Positions 36,224 through 44,945 of a stretch of 64,000 bases of DNA are shown here, piece after piece. Origin of the DNA: Pseudolachnospira sp051055405 (GTDB lineage Bacteria; Bacillota; Clostridia; Lachnospirales; Lachnospiraceae); assembly GCF_051055405.1 (NCBI RefSeq), contig NZ_CP167068.1, positions 558,001-622,000 on the forward strand, read 5' to 3'. The notes below the pieces were generated by a model. The model ran no database searches and was not told the DNA's origin. It saw nothing but the letters and a program-made list of their open reading frames with translations. The stretch's first letter is position 1. Each line of letters begins with the position of its first letter. The translations under genes and the position numbers were made by a program.

Positions 36224-36427
36224 AAATCCTCCGTTTTGTATTTTGTCGCGCTTTAAGATTAGCATTGCTTTTGGATAGATGCAACAGTATAATTGTATAT
36301 AGTACGATTTTACAAACGTCATCATCAAATCTTAAGGAAATTATCGAAATATTCATAGAAGTTTGTCTCGAAATTTTTTTCAAGCTGTGATATACTAAAA
36401 TAGACTATGTGGCGAAGGAGCCGGGAA

Positions 36428-36835
36428 ATGGTAAATGAAGAAAAAGTCAAATTAATGACGGAAACGGCGCTAGTACAAAAACGGGAAAAAAGAGAGACCT
36501 TTTTGGCCGTTTGTTTTTATGGCGACGACTACGTTAGTTTTCAAACCATTAAAGCTGTTATTGGGGTAACATTTTCGTATGTTTTGATACTGGCCCTCTG
36601 GGCGCTGGGCCGTTTGGATTCTTTGATGACGGACTATTCGATTCCAGCGCTGTTTGATTTGGCAAAGAATTTTCTTGTTCTATATCTGATGCTACTCCTC
36701 TTGACCGTGTTTTTAAGCGTGCTGGTATATACTTCTCGGTACTGGAAAGCACGGGAACATGTGAAATCTTATCAGGCAAATCTGAAAAAGCTGTATCGCC
36801 TGTACCGAAAAGAGGAGAAGGAGCGAAAGGAATAA
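36428..36835 (+). CDS. Membrane protein of unknown function (2 TM)
   Basis: 135 residues. A charged N-terminus is followed by two membrane helices (about 42-62 and 82-105) and a strongly basic C-terminal tail (KLYRLYRKEEKERKE). The ATG at 36428 lies 7 bases after AAGGAG; the ATG at 36407 has none. An extended -10 (TGATATACT, 36388-36396) lies upstream. It is 3 bases from the next membrane gene and leads into cdaA, so it may act with cyclic-di-AMP or cell-envelope functions. I do not recognise the family. Confidence 0.65.
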   Translation: MVNEEKVKLMTETALVQKREKRETFLAVCFYGDDYVSFQTIKAVIGVTFSYVLILALWALGRLDSLMTDYSIPALFDLAKNFLVLYLMLLLLTVFLSVLVYTSRYWKAREHVKSYQANLKKLYRLYRKEEKERKE

Positions 36836-36838
36836 GCG

Positions 36839-37840
36839 ATGGATAAAGTTTTAGTAATCAGGCAGCGCCTGAAAGAGTTCTACAGCCGGTTTGATCTCTA
36901 TATTCTGCCAATTTTAAAATTTGTGACCATGCTGGCTGTTTTGCTGACGATGAACAGCATGATTGGCTACCGGGAATTCTTGACGAAATGGATGATCGTT
37001 GTTCTGGTTCCTCTGGTCTGCTGTCTTTTGCCCTGGGGCGCGCTTCCGTTTGCGTCAGCTGTATTTTTATTGGGGCACCTGTCGGCTTTGTCCTGGGAGG
37101 CGGCGGTTTTGGCCTGTATTTTCCTGTTTTTGGCCGGTATGGTACATTACCTGTTTTTGCCGGGATATAGTCTGGTGATTGCCCTCATTCCATTATTTTT
37201 TGTGTTGAAGATTCCTTATGTGATTCCGCTGGTATTGGGACTTGTCGGCGGAGCGACTTCCTTCATTCCAGCCGGATTTGGGGTGTTCGCTTATTATTTC
37301 CTGGTTTGTATCCAGAAAAATGCGGGATTTTTGATGGATTCTACCGTCAGTGTGGATTCCTTGCAGCGGTTTACACAGGTGATGGCGGCTTTGAAGGATA
37401 ACTCGCTGATGTTTCTGACAGCAGCGGCCTTCAGCGCGACGGTACTTCTTGTCTATGGGATTCGGAAGTTATCGGCGGACTACGCTCCGTATATCGCGCT
37501 GGCTGTGGGCGGCGTCGCCAATGTTTTGATTTTTTTGGCCGGCGGTTTTCTGTTAAATGTAGGCATTCCTTATGTCAATGTTTTTCTGGGAAATTTGGTA
37601 TCTATCTTGATCGCTTTTTTGGCCCTGTTTTGGGTTGTGGCTGTGGACTACAGCCGGACGGAATATATCCAGTATGAGGACGACGAGTATGTCTATTTTG
37701 TGAAAGCCGTTCCGAAGATTACAGTGACTCCGCCGGATGTAAAGGTACAGGAAATCAATCCGAGAATAGAGGAGGACTCTAATCAGGAAATCCAGGAGGC
37801 GCTAGAGATGTTGGACTCCATGGAAAATGAAGAAGAATAA
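36839..37840 (+). CDS. Polytopic membrane protein of unknown function
   Basis: 333 residues, about eight hydrophobic segments between residues 20 and 275, then an acidic soluble tail (VEDED-type stretches and a Glu-rich C-terminus). No motif I can assign. Position between a small membrane protein and cdaA, with spacings of a few bases, puts it in the c-di-AMP synthase operon. Clostridial cdaA loci often carry such genes, but their role is unknown to me. Confidence 0.65.
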   Translation: MDKVLVIRQRLKEFYSRFDLYILPILKFVTMLAVLLTMNSMIGYREFLTKWMIVVLVPLVCCLLPWGALPFASAVFLLGHLSALSWEAAVLACIFLFLAGMVHYLFLPGYSLVIALIPLFFVLKIPYVIPLVLGLVGGATSFIPAGFGVFAYYFLVCIQKNAGFLMDSTVSVDSLQRFTQVMAALKDNSLMFLTAAAFSATVLLVYGIRKLSADYAPYIALAVGGVANVLIFLAGGFLLNVGIPYVNVFLGNLVSILIAFLALFWVVAVDYSRTEYIQYEDDEYVYFVKAVPKITVTPPDVKVQEINPRIEEDSNQEIQEALEMLDSMENEEE

Positions 37841-37867
37841 GATTTTGTGCGGCTTGGGAGACTTAAA

Positions 37868-38743
37868 ATGGCGAGAATTACAGGCTTTTTGAACAAGCTT
37901 CAGTGGCTCCAAATAGAATTGACGGATATTCTGGAGATACTCATTATTGCATTTGTCCTGTATCACCTGTTGGTTTGGGTGAAAAATACCAGAACTTGGT
38001 TTTTGCTGCGGGGCGTGATTGTAATTATGGGTTTTTTCGGCGTGGCCGCATTTCTTCAGCTCAATACGATTCTCTATATCGCGCAAAAGTCCCTGAGCGT
38101 TATTGTACTGGCCGTTGTTGTTGTGTTCCAGCCGGAATTAAGACGGGCGTTGGAACAGCTTGGAAAAAATAATGTGTTGATTAATTTTTTCTCTCCGGTG
38201 GAGGATGAGAGCCAAGGATTTGATGAGAAGACGGTTGCAGAGCTGGTGAGAGCTTCTTTTGCATTGGGGAAGGCGCGTACCGGCGCCTTGATGGTGATCG
38301 CCCGTGAGATTCCTCTGACAGAATATGAAAAGACGGGGATTAATGTGGACGCCGTAGTTACCAGTCAGCTTTTGATCAATATTTTTGAACACAATACGCC
38401 GCTCCACGATGGCGCGGTCATTATTAAAGGGAATCGGGTGGTTTCCGCCACCTGTTATCTGCCGCTTTCCAGCAATCCCACGATCAGCAAAGATCTGGGA
38501 ACCAGGCATCGGGCGGCTTTGGGGGTCAGTGAAAATACAGACAGCGTTACCATCGTTGTATCGGAAGAGAGCGGAAACGTATCCCTGGCGGTTGGCGGCG
38601 TGCTGAGGCTTCATTTGACGCCTGAACAACTGGAAGAAACATTAGATGAAATCCGGGAAAAGAAAGTGGCGACCGTGAAGCGTGGATGGATCTTGAAGAA
38701 AGGACGCCGGCAGAATGAAAGCAAAAAAGTGGATCACGAATAA
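37868..38743 (+). CDS. cdaA: Diadenylate cyclase CdaA
   Basis: 291 residues. Three N-terminal membrane helices (to about residue 85) and a DAC domain with the catalytic DGAVIIKG near 180 and GTRHRAALG near 216, both needed for c-di-AMP synthesis from two ATP. GGGAG lies 7 bases before the ATG at 37868. The gene overlaps cdaR by 29 bases. c-di-AMP controls potassium and osmolyte balance in Firmicutes. The usual third gene, glmM, is not adjacent. Confidence 0.95.
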   Translation: MARITGFLNKLQWLQIELTDILEILIIAFVLYHLLVWVKNTRTWFLLRGVIVIMGFFGVAAFLQLNTILYIAQKSLSVIVLAVVVVFQPELRRALEQLGKNNVLINFFSPVEDESQGFDEKTVAELVRASFALGKARTGALMVIAREIPLTEYEKTGINVDAVVTSQLLINIFEHNTPLHDGAVIIKGNRVVSATCYLPLSSNPTISKDLGTRHRAALGVSENTDSVTIVVSEESGNVSLAVGGVLRLHLTPEQLEETLDEIREKKVATVKRGWILKKGRRQNESKKVDHE

Positions 38744-40049
38744 CTGGCATATTAAGTTGATTTCTGTCTTTTTCGCTGCTATTATCTGGGTCATTGTGAT
38801 CAATGTGGATGATCCGATTCAGACGACAACAGTGGGAAATATCTCGATTGAAATCGTAAACGACGACTTATTTCGAGCCCAGGGTAAGACTTATACGGTT
38901 GTGGGTTCGCTAAAAATGTCTCTTCGGGTAACACAGCGGAGATCAGTGACAGCCCGACTTACAGGAGCTGATTTTAAGGCGGTGGCTGATTTTAAGGACA
39001 TCTATCAAGAAGGCCAGGTACCAATTAAGGTTACCTGTCCAAGTGGAAAAGTATCTGCCAATGACTTTATACAGCTGACACAGAGCCTGGAGATCCAGGT
39101 GGAGGAGTTAAAGACAATTACCCAGGAAGTTACCGTTCAGACAAAGGGTGAACCGGCGGAAGGATATATGATCGGGGAAACCAGCGTATTTCCGAATGAA
39201 ATTACGATCATGGCTCCGGCAAGCTATGCGGATAAAATAAGGAAAGCGGTGGTTATCGCGGATGTTTCCGGCGCTTCGGAGGAAGTTCGATGCAACTCTG
39301 CGATTCAGCTATTGGATGCTTATGGAGACGTCATGTCTACGGAGGAAATTGCAGAGGACGATTTTTCCATCAGCTCGGATACAGCGGATGCTCATGTGGA
39401 GATTTTGAATACAAAATCTGTTCCCATCAATGTTTCAGTGGGAGGCATTGACCAGGTAGCCAGTGGATATCGGTATACCGGATACGATGTGGATCCGGAA
39501 AAGGTGAATCTGTCCGGCCTGAAGTCTGTATTGGGCAAAGTGACGATTGAAATTCCAAGTGAGATTGCCAATGTGGCCGGCGCCAGCAGCGACGTTACGC
39601 TGACGATACCTTTAGGTCCATATCTGCCAGAGGGCGTGTCTTTCGTGGAAGGTGAGAAGGAAGAGATTACAGTCACATTAAAAGTGGAGCCCTTAAAGGA
39701 ACAGGAATTCCAAATCCATGTATCCAGTCTGGAATTGGAGAATATAGAGGCAAATTTGACTACAGAATTTATCGGACAATATGTCACAATAAAAGTACGT
39801 GGGCTGGAAGAGGACTTGAAGAAGTTAGAAACAGAAAACTTGAGCGGCCGTATAAACTTAAAGGATATGGGCGCGGGAATTCATTCTCTTCCCGTTGAGG
39901 TAAGTCTTCCGGATGCTTTTGAGTTGGTGGAGACCCCTACGATAAATATCCGGCTGGTTGACCCGGCAGCGGCATCTACGGAAGAGACTTCGTCGGAAGA
40001 TGGGCAGGATAATCAAGGCGGAAACAGACTGCCAGATGATGCGGCCTAG
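38715..40049 (+). CDS. cdaR: CdaR (YbbR-domain) regulator of CdaA
   Basis: 444 residues. One N-terminal membrane helix (HIKLISVFFAAIIWVIVIN, residues 12-30), then repeated extracytoplasmic YbbR domains of about 80-90 residues each and an acidic, disordered C-terminus (EETSSEDGQDNQGG). The length and the overlap with cdaA match CdaR, which binds and modulates CdaA at the membrane. No Shine-Dalgarno sequence is obvious, consistent with translational coupling across the 29-base overlap. Confidence 0.9.
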   Translation: MKAKKWITNNWHIKLISVFFAAIIWVIVINVDDPIQTTTVGNISIEIVNDDLFRAQGKTYTVVGSLKMSLRVTQRRSVTARLTGADFKAVADFKDIYQEGQVPIKVTCPSGKVSANDFIQLTQSLEIQVEELKTITQEVTVQTKGEPAEGYMIGETSVFPNEITIMAPASYADKIRKAVVIADVSGASEEVRCNSAIQLLDAYGDVMSTEEIAEDDFSISSDTADAHVEILNTKSVPINVSVGGIDQVASGYRYTGYDVDPEKVNLSGLKSVLGKVTIEIPSEIANVAGASSDVTLTIPLGPYLPEGVSFVEGEKEEITVTLKVEPLKEQEFQIHVSSLELENIEANLTTEFIGQYVTIKVRGLEEDLKKLETENLSGRINLKDMGAGIHSLPVEVSLPDAFELVETPTINIRLVDPAAASTEETSSEDGQDNQGGNRLPDDAA

Positions 40050-40069
40050 TCCAAAAAGGAAATAGGAGG

Positions 40070-40096
40070 ATGTATGCGGCTATAAGCTGCAGATAA
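40070..40096 (+). CDS. Candidate 8-codon leader peptide upstream of the HPr-like gene
   Basis: A strong AGGAGG is followed at once by an ATG that opens MYAAISCR and a stop, 5 bases before the HPr-like ATG. The better Shine-Dalgarno sequence thus serves the leader and not the HPr gene. Alternatively the AGGAGG acts at long range and the short frame is fortuitous. Confidence 0.3.
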   Translation: MYAAISCR

Positions 40097-40101
40097 AAAA
40101 T

Positions 40102-40377
40102 ATGGTATCAGGAAAAGCGAAAATACAGACATCCATGGGTCTTCATCTAAGGCCTGCTGGCGCTTTGTGTAAACAGGCGACTCAATATCAATGTAAAATT
40201 GAACTGGTGACTGAGAGATCGAAAGCGAATGCAAAGAGCGTTCTTAGCGTGTTGGGCGCTTGTGTAAAGTCTGGAGAGGAAGTGGAGCTGGTCTGCGACG
40301 GTCCGGATGAACAAAAAGCGCTAAAAGAATTAGTGGATTTCATAAATGATCGATTAGGGGAGGACGCATTATGTTGA
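40102..40377 (+). CDS. HPr-family phosphocarrier protein
   Basis: 91 residues. His15 lies in MGLHLRPAG and Ser46 in KSVLSVLGA, at exactly the positions phosphorylated by enzyme I and by HPr kinase in Firmicutes. This numbering supports the ATG at 40102. It overlaps leuA by 7 bases and is not next to a PTS gene, so it may be the general HPr, a Crh-like regulator (although Crh lacks His15) or a dedicated partner. No nearby Shine-Dalgarno sequence. Confidence 0.85.
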   Translation: MVSGKAKIQTSMGLHLRPAGALCKQATQYQCKIELVTERSKANAKSVLSVLGACVKSGEEVELVCDGPDEQKALKELVDFINDRLGEDALC

Positions 40378-42035
40378 ATTATCAGAGATATCGTAGGGTT
40401 CCGGTGGTCTCTTATCCGGAACGGAAGTGGCCGAACAAGGAGATTGAAAAGGCTCCCGTTTGGTGCAGCGTGGATTTGCGGGACGGAAACCAGGCTTTGA
40501 TAGAACCGATGATTGTTTCCGAGAAGGTAGAGATGTTCCGTCTGTTGGTAAAGCTGGGATTTAAGGAAATTGAGGTGGGATTTCCGTCTGCCTCCCAGTT
40601 GGAATACGATTTTTTGCGTCAGTTGGTGGACCGGAAGCTGATACCGGACGATGTGACGATCCAGGTTCTTTCTCAGTGTCGGGAACATCTGATTGCGCGT
40701 ACTTTTGAGGCTCTTCGCGGCGTTCCCCGTGCGATCGTACATATCTACAATTCAACTTCTACGTTGCAGCGGGATGTGGTTTTTGGAAAATCAAAAGAAG
40801 AGATCAAACAGATTGCCATAGAAGGAACCAAGATGGTGAAAGCACGGGCGAAAACTTTTCCGGGAGAAATCGTGTTGGAGTATTCTCCGGAAAGTTTTAC
40901 CGGAACAGAACTGGATTATGCGTTGGAAGTATGCACCGCAGTTCAGGAAGTCTGGGAACCGACGGAGCAGAATAAGATTATTTTCAACCTTCCGGCAACC
41001 GTGGAGATGAATACGCCCAATGTCTATGCGGATCAGATTGAATGGATGAGCACCCATTTCAAGGACAGGGATAAAATTATCTTAAGCGTGCATCCTCATA
41101 ATGATAGAGGAACCGGCGTGGCCGCGACAGAGCTGGCGCTTTTGGCCGGAGCGGACCGAGTAGAGGGAACGTTATTTGGCAATGGGGAGCGGACCGGAAA
41201 TGTGGATATCCTAACGATTGCTTACAATATGTTTTCTCAGGGAATCAATCCAGAGTTGGATTTGGCAGATGTAAAAGAGATCATAGAAGTATATGAGCAC
41301 TGCAGCAAGATGAAGGTGCATGAGCGCCATCCCTATGCCGGAAAGCTGGTATTTACCGCATTTTCTGGTTCCCATCAGGATGCGATTAACAAGGGAACAA
41401 AAGCGATGGCGGAGCGGCAAAATCCTTATTGGGAAGTGCCGTATTTGCCGATTGACCCCACCGATTTGGGACGGGTTTACGAGCCCATCGTGCGGATTAA
41501 CAGCCAGTCTGGAAAGGGCGGAGTGGCTTACGTTATGGAAACCTGTTTTGGTTTCAAGATGCCAAAGGGAATGCAGCGGGAGTTTGCGGATGTGATCCAA
41601 ACGTTAGCGGAAAAGCAGGGAGAAGTGGCTCCGGAGCAAATTTACCAGCATTTTGAGACGGAATATTTGGGTTTGTCGGAACCGTTTGAGCTGGTGCGCT
41701 ATGAGGTGTCGGACATTGGTCAGGATACGAGAGCGCGTGTAATATTTAAATACGTGGGTCAGACCTTTGATGCGGAATGTATCGGTAACGGCCCCATTGA
41801 CGCTGTGAAAGCGGCAATTTTGTCTCAGGTGAACCTGAGTGCGAAAGTGCTGGATTACGATGAGCACGCATTGACCCAAGGGTCGAAATCCAAAGCTGCC
41901 GCCTATATTCATATGGTAGATTTGGATACGGGGCGCACGACCTATGGCGTTGGCGTCAGCTCCAATATTACCAGGGCGTCGATCCGGGGTATCTTTAGCG
42001 CTCTAAATCGCCTTTTTTCTAAGGAGAGATCATGA
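40371..42035 (+). CDS. leuA: 2-isopropylmalate synthase (LeuA, long form)
   Basis: 554 residues. The TIM barrel has DLRDGNQALIEP near 36, the HxH metal site in LSVHPHNDRGTG near 237 and GNGERTGNVDIL near 272. The C-terminal LeuA regulatory dimer domain (from about 430) ends with THYGVGVSSN-like GRTTYGVGVSSNITRAS. It condenses acetyl-CoA with 2-oxoisovalerate as the first step to leucine and is normally feedback-inhibited by leucine. GGGGAGG precedes the ATG. No other leu gene is adjacent, but AzlCD nearby exports branched-chain amino acids. Confidence 0.9.
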   Translation: MLNYQRYRRVPVVSYPERKWPNKEIEKAPVWCSVDLRDGNQALIEPMIVSEKVEMFRLLVKLGFKEIEVGFPSASQLEYDFLRQLVDRKLIPDDVTIQVLSQCREHLIARTFEALRGVPRAIVHIYNSTSTLQRDVVFGKSKEEIKQIAIEGTKMVKARAKTFPGEIVLEYSPESFTGTELDYALEVCTAVQEVWEPTEQNKIIFNLPATVEMNTPNVYADQIEWMSTHFKDRDKIILSVHPHNDRGTGVAATELALLAGADRVEGTLFGNGERTGNVDILTIAYNMFSQGINPELDLADVKEIIEVYEHCSKMKVHERHPYAGKLVFTAFSGSHQDAINKGTKAMAERQNPYWEVPYLPIDPTDLGRVYEPIVRINSQSGKGGVAYVMETCFGFKMPKGMQREFADVIQTLAEKQGEVAPEQIYQHFETEYLGLSEPFELVRYEVSDIGQDTRARVIFKYVGQTFDAECIGNGPIDAVKAAILSQVNLSAKVLDYDEHALTQGSKSKAAAYIHMVDLDTGRTTYGVGVSSNITRASIRGIFSALNRLFSKERS

Positions 42036-42466
42036 AAGCTGTGATTCAGAGAGTAAGCCGGGCGTCGGTCCTTGTGGAGGATGAGACGATTGGCTCCATT
42101 GACAATGGCTTTTTAGTCTTGCTGGGAGTTGGCGAAGAGGATACGAAAGAGGATGTGGATCGTATTGTAAAGAAGATGGCTGGGCTTCGTATTTTCGCCG
42201 ATTCGGAAGGGAAGACCAATTTATCTTTGAAGGATGTAAACGGCTCCCTGCTGGTGATTTCCCAATTTACTTTATATGCTGATTGCAGAAAGGGAAATCG
42301 GCCGAGTTTTGTCCATGCGGCAAAGCCGGAGATGGCGGAAGCTCTTTACGAATATTTTGTAGAGGTCTGCCGCAGCTATGTTCCGAAGGTGGAGACCGGT
42401 TCATTTGGCGCGCATATGAGAGTGGAGCTTGTGAACGACGGTCCTTTTACCGTTCTATTGGAGTGA
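42032..42466 (+). CDS. dtd: D-aminoacyl-tRNA deacylase
   Basis: 144 residues, the usual Dtd length. MKAVIQRVSRASV at the N-terminus, SQFTLYADCRKGNRPSF near 78 and the C-terminal GAHMRVELVNDGPFT match the DTD family, including its Gly-cis-Pro chiral-proofreading loop (NDGPF). It removes D-amino acids and glycine from mischarged tRNAs. It overlaps leuA by 4 bases. Confidence 0.95.
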   Translation: MKAVIQRVSRASVLVEDETIGSIDNGFLVLLGVGEEDTKEDVDRIVKKMAGLRIFADSEGKTNLSLKDVNGSLLVISQFTLYADCRKGNRPSFVHAAKPEMAEALYEYFVEVCRSYVPKVETGSFGAHMRVELVNDGPFTVLLE

Positions 42467-42469
42467 TTT

Positions 42470-42925
42470 ATGACAAGAGAAGAATTCATCGAAACGTTGG
42501 AAATCAGCCTGCAAGGCCAAGTGCCGCCAGAGGTAGCGGCTTCCAACCTCCGCTATTATCGAAGCTATATATCAGAGGAAACGGCAAAGGGCCGTTCGGA
42601 AGAGGAGATTCTGGATATGCTGGGTGATCCTCGCTTGATCGCGCGGACAATCGTGGACGCGGCGACAGCCCAGGGAGGACAGCGCGGAGCAAACAGCCGT
42701 GGAGAGAACTGGGGACAGCAGGAGCAGACGGGAACTTGGACATCGAATAAAAATTTTTTATCCGGTTCTTGGAAATGGGTCCTGATTTTGGTTCTTGTGG
42801 TGATTTTTGTGATTACCCTCGTTTCCGGAATGATTTCTTTATTGATTCGCATTGCCTTATCACCGGTATTTTGGGCGCTGGTTTTGATTTGTGTTTGCGG
42901 CCGTATCTTCTTTCATCGCAGATAA
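42470..42925 (+). CDS. HAAS/DUF1700-like membrane protein
   Basis: 151 residues. The N-terminal ~65 residues (REEFIETLEISLQG, YYRSYISEETAKGRSEEEIL, MLGDPRLIARTI) match the HAAS/DUF1700 helical domain. Two C-terminal membrane helices (about 100-122 and 125-145) follow a Gly/Gln-rich linker. Related proteins often pair with PadR regulators and a PspC- or adhesin-like partner, absent here. Function unknown. Confidence 0.65.
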   Translation: MTREEFIETLEISLQGQVPPEVAASNLRYYRSYISEETAKGRSEEEILDMLGDPRLIARTIVDAATAQGGQRGANSRGENWGQQEQTGTWTSNKNFLSGSWKWVLILVLVVIFVITLVSGMISLLIRIALSPVFWALVLICVCGRIFFHRR

Positions 42926-43000
42926 ATGGCAGTGAATAATTTTGCCTCCGTTTGGGATAATAAAAACGTAACCCAACAAAGGATTTCAGGAGGTAGAAAA

Positions 43001-43243
43001 ATGGATAACAAAGAGAGAAACAAATCCGAGAATAGAAGTCAGAACCGTAACGAGCAGAACCGCTCTCAGAACTGCGATAACCGCAGCCAGAACCGCAACG
43101 AGCAGAACCGCTCTCAGAACTGCGATAACCGTAGCTCTAACCGCAACGAGCAGAACCGTTCTCAGAACCGCAGCGAGAATCGCAGCTCCAACCGCAATGA
43201 GCAGAACCGCAGCCAGAATAGCCGCAACGAGTTCGATTTCTAA
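43001..43243 (+). CDS. Low-complexity Asn/Gln/Arg/Ser repeat protein
   Basis: 80 residues made almost entirely of the repeat NRSQNRNEQ/NRSQNCDNR. The unit of about 10-15 residues is repeated five to six times and the DNA repeats too. Only two cysteines (both in QNCDNR) and no hydrophobic core. An ideal AGGAGGT lies 6 bases before the ATG at 43001, and a terminator follows, which supports translation. It should be disordered and prion-like or nucleic-acid-binding; small spore-coat proteins of this composition also exist. No function can be assigned. Confidence 0.65.
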   Translation: MDNKERNKSENRSQNRNEQNRSQNCDNRSQNRNEQNRSQNCDNRSSNRNEQNRSQNRSENRSSNRNEQNRSQNSRNEFDF

Positions 43244-43328
43244 ATGTATTTCTGAATAAGGCGAATTCCTTTGATGGCGGCTTAGGATTAAGAAAAAAAT
43301 AGAAGTTGCTGGAAGACGCCCGTCAAAA

Positions 43329-43367
43329 GCCTGGGAGAAAAGCAAATGTTTTTCTTCCAGGTTTTTT
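43329..43367 (+). terminator. Rho-independent terminator
   Basis: CCTGGGAGAAAA pairs with TTTTTCTTCCAGG (with a G-U pair), followed by six Ts (43362-43367). Confidence 0.75.
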
Positions 43368-43424
43368 GTACCCTTGCGATTCCATGAGGCATATATTGTT
43401 TTATAGCAAGAATGGGAGGTTCCC

Positions 43425-43712
43425 ATGGTTAATACCGTATCGGTTCGCGACCTGCGGAGAATGACCTTCCACCGGCGCCGTAGGCTGCTGGACTTGCGTG
43501 ACCCGGAGGATTTTGCCGCCGGACACTATCCGGGAGCGGAAAATTACCCTTATGGGAACATGGAGACCTGGAAACAGCGGCTTCCAAGAGGAACAGAGTA
43601 TATTTTACTTTGTGAGCATGGAAGCACAGCGCTACGAGCAACTGCCGAACTGGAACGACTTGGATATCAAGCAGCCGCGGTAGTGGGAGGCTATTCATAT
43701 TTGAAACTTTGA
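43425..43712 (+). CDS. Single-domain rhodanese-like protein
   Basis: 95 residues. DLRDPEDFAAGHYPGAENYP near 25-45 and the active-site loop LCEHGSTAL with Cys near 63 match a single rhodanese domain. The active-site loop is six residues, as in sulfurtransferases. Substrate unknown. GGGAGG precedes the ATG, and a terminator follows at once. Confidence 0.8.
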   Translation: MVNTVSVRDLRRMTFHRRRRLLDLRDPEDFAAGHYPGAENYPYGNMETWKQRLPRGTEYILLCEHGSTALRATAELERLGYQAAAVVGGYSYLKL

Positions 43713-43717
43713 ATCGA

Positions 43718-43751
43718 CAGGAACCGGTTGACAGGAGCCGGTTCCTGTTTT
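43718..43751 (+). terminator. Rho-independent terminator with an embedded -35 element
   Basis: CAGGAACCGG (43718-43727) pairs with CCGGTTCCTG (43738-43747), then four Ts. The loop begins with TTGACA (43728-43733); TAGTAT follows 17 bases later (43751-43756), a possible promoter for the methyltransferase gene. Confidence 0.75.
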
Positions 43752-43793
43752 AGTATTAAAAGATAAAGCGAGTTTCCAGTAAGGAGAAAGTAT

Positions 43794-44945
43794 TTGGAAT
43801 ACGAATGGATTGCCCCTTGCCATTTTGGGTTAGAGGCTGTGTGTAAAAAAGAAATATTGGATTTAGGGTATGAAATTGTCCAGGTGGAAGATGGCCGCGT
43901 GACGTTCCGGGGAGGACCGGAGGCAGCTTGCCGAGCGAATCTTTTTCTGCGGACGGCAGAACGGGTCTTGTTGAAAGTTGGGGCATTCCGAGCGATAACC
44001 TTTGACGAACTGTTTGAAAAGACAAAGGCACTGCCCTGGGAGGAGTGGATTCCCAGGGACGGAAAGTTTTGGGTGGCTAAGGCAACTTCCATCAAGAGTA
44101 CGCTTTTTAGCGCCTCAGACATTCAGTCCATTATGAAAAAAGCAATTGTAGATCGAATGAAGACGCATTATCATGTTACCTGGTTTTCGGAAACCGGCGC
44201 CAGCTATCCGCTGCGGGCATTTTTCCTGAAAGACGTGGTGACAATCGGAATCGACACAACGGGAGATTCCCTCCATAAACGTGGTTATCGGAAGCTGGTG
44301 AGCAAAGCGCCGATTACAGAGACATTGGCGGCGGCGTTGATTTTGCTGACGCCATGGAAAGGAGATCGGATTTTTGTGGATCCATTCTGCGGCAGCGGTA
44401 CTTTTCCTATTGAAGCTGCCATGATGGCGGCTCATATAGCGCCGGGCATGAATCGCAGTTTTTTGGCCGAAGGCTGGGACAACCTGCTGTCGAAAAAAAT
44501 GTGGTATGAGGCGGCGGATGAGGCGGCTAGTCTGGTCATCGAGCCGGAAGAGACCGATATCCAGGGATATGATATCGATGGAGATATGGTAAAAGCCGCG
44601 CGGGAGAATGCCAGAGAGGCGGGAGTGGATCACCTGATCCATTTTCAACAGCGTCCGGTTCAAGCACTGAGCCATCCGAAGAAATACGGATTTCTCTTTA
44701 TGAATCCGCCTTATGGAGAGCGGTTGGAAGAAAAGGCGGCGCTTCCGGAATTGTACCGGGAAATTGGCGAGCGGCTTGCGGCGCTTCCTTCCTGGTCCGC
44801 CTATATGATTACATCCTATGAAGATGCGGAAAAGTATGTGGGCCGGAAAGCGGATAAAAACCGAAAAATTTATAATGGTATGATGAAATCTTATTTTTAC
44901 CAGTTTTTAGGGCCGAAACCGCCAAGGAGGAAATATGAAGAATAA
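43794..44945 (+). CDS. THUMP-domain class I RNA methyltransferase (RlmL/YpsC-like)
   Basis: 383 residues. N-terminal THUMP RNA-binding domain (to about 165), then a methyltransferase domain with FVDPFCGSGTFPIEAA near 197-212 (SAM site) and the catalytic FMNPPYGERL near 302-311. This type makes N2-methylguanine in 23S rRNA. Translation starts at a TTG (43794), 7 bases after AAGGAG; no ATG fits. It overlaps rdgB by 11 bases. Confidence 0.85.
   Translation: MEYEWIAPCHFGLEAVCKKEILDLGYEIVQVEDGRVTFRGGPEAACRANLFLRTAERVLLKVGAFRAITFDELFEKTKALPWEEWIPRDGKFWVAKATSIKSTLFSASDIQSIMKKAIVDRMKTHYHVTWFSETGASYPLRAFFLKDVVTIGIDTTGDSLHKRGYRKLVSKAPITETLAAALILLTPWKGDRIFVDPFCGSGTFPIEAAMMAAHIAPGMNRSFLAEGWDNLLSKKMWYEAADEAASLVIEPEETDIQGYDIDGDMVKAARENAREAGVDHLIHFQQRPVQALSHPKKYGFLFMNPPYGERLEEKAALPELYREIGERLAALPSWSAYMITSYEDAEKYVGRKADKNRKIYNGMMKSYFYQFLGPKPPRRKYEE

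Noticed and set aside
43001..43243. CRISPR array
   Set aside because: The repeats are short, contiguous, in one reading frame and without unique spacers. No cas gene is in the window.
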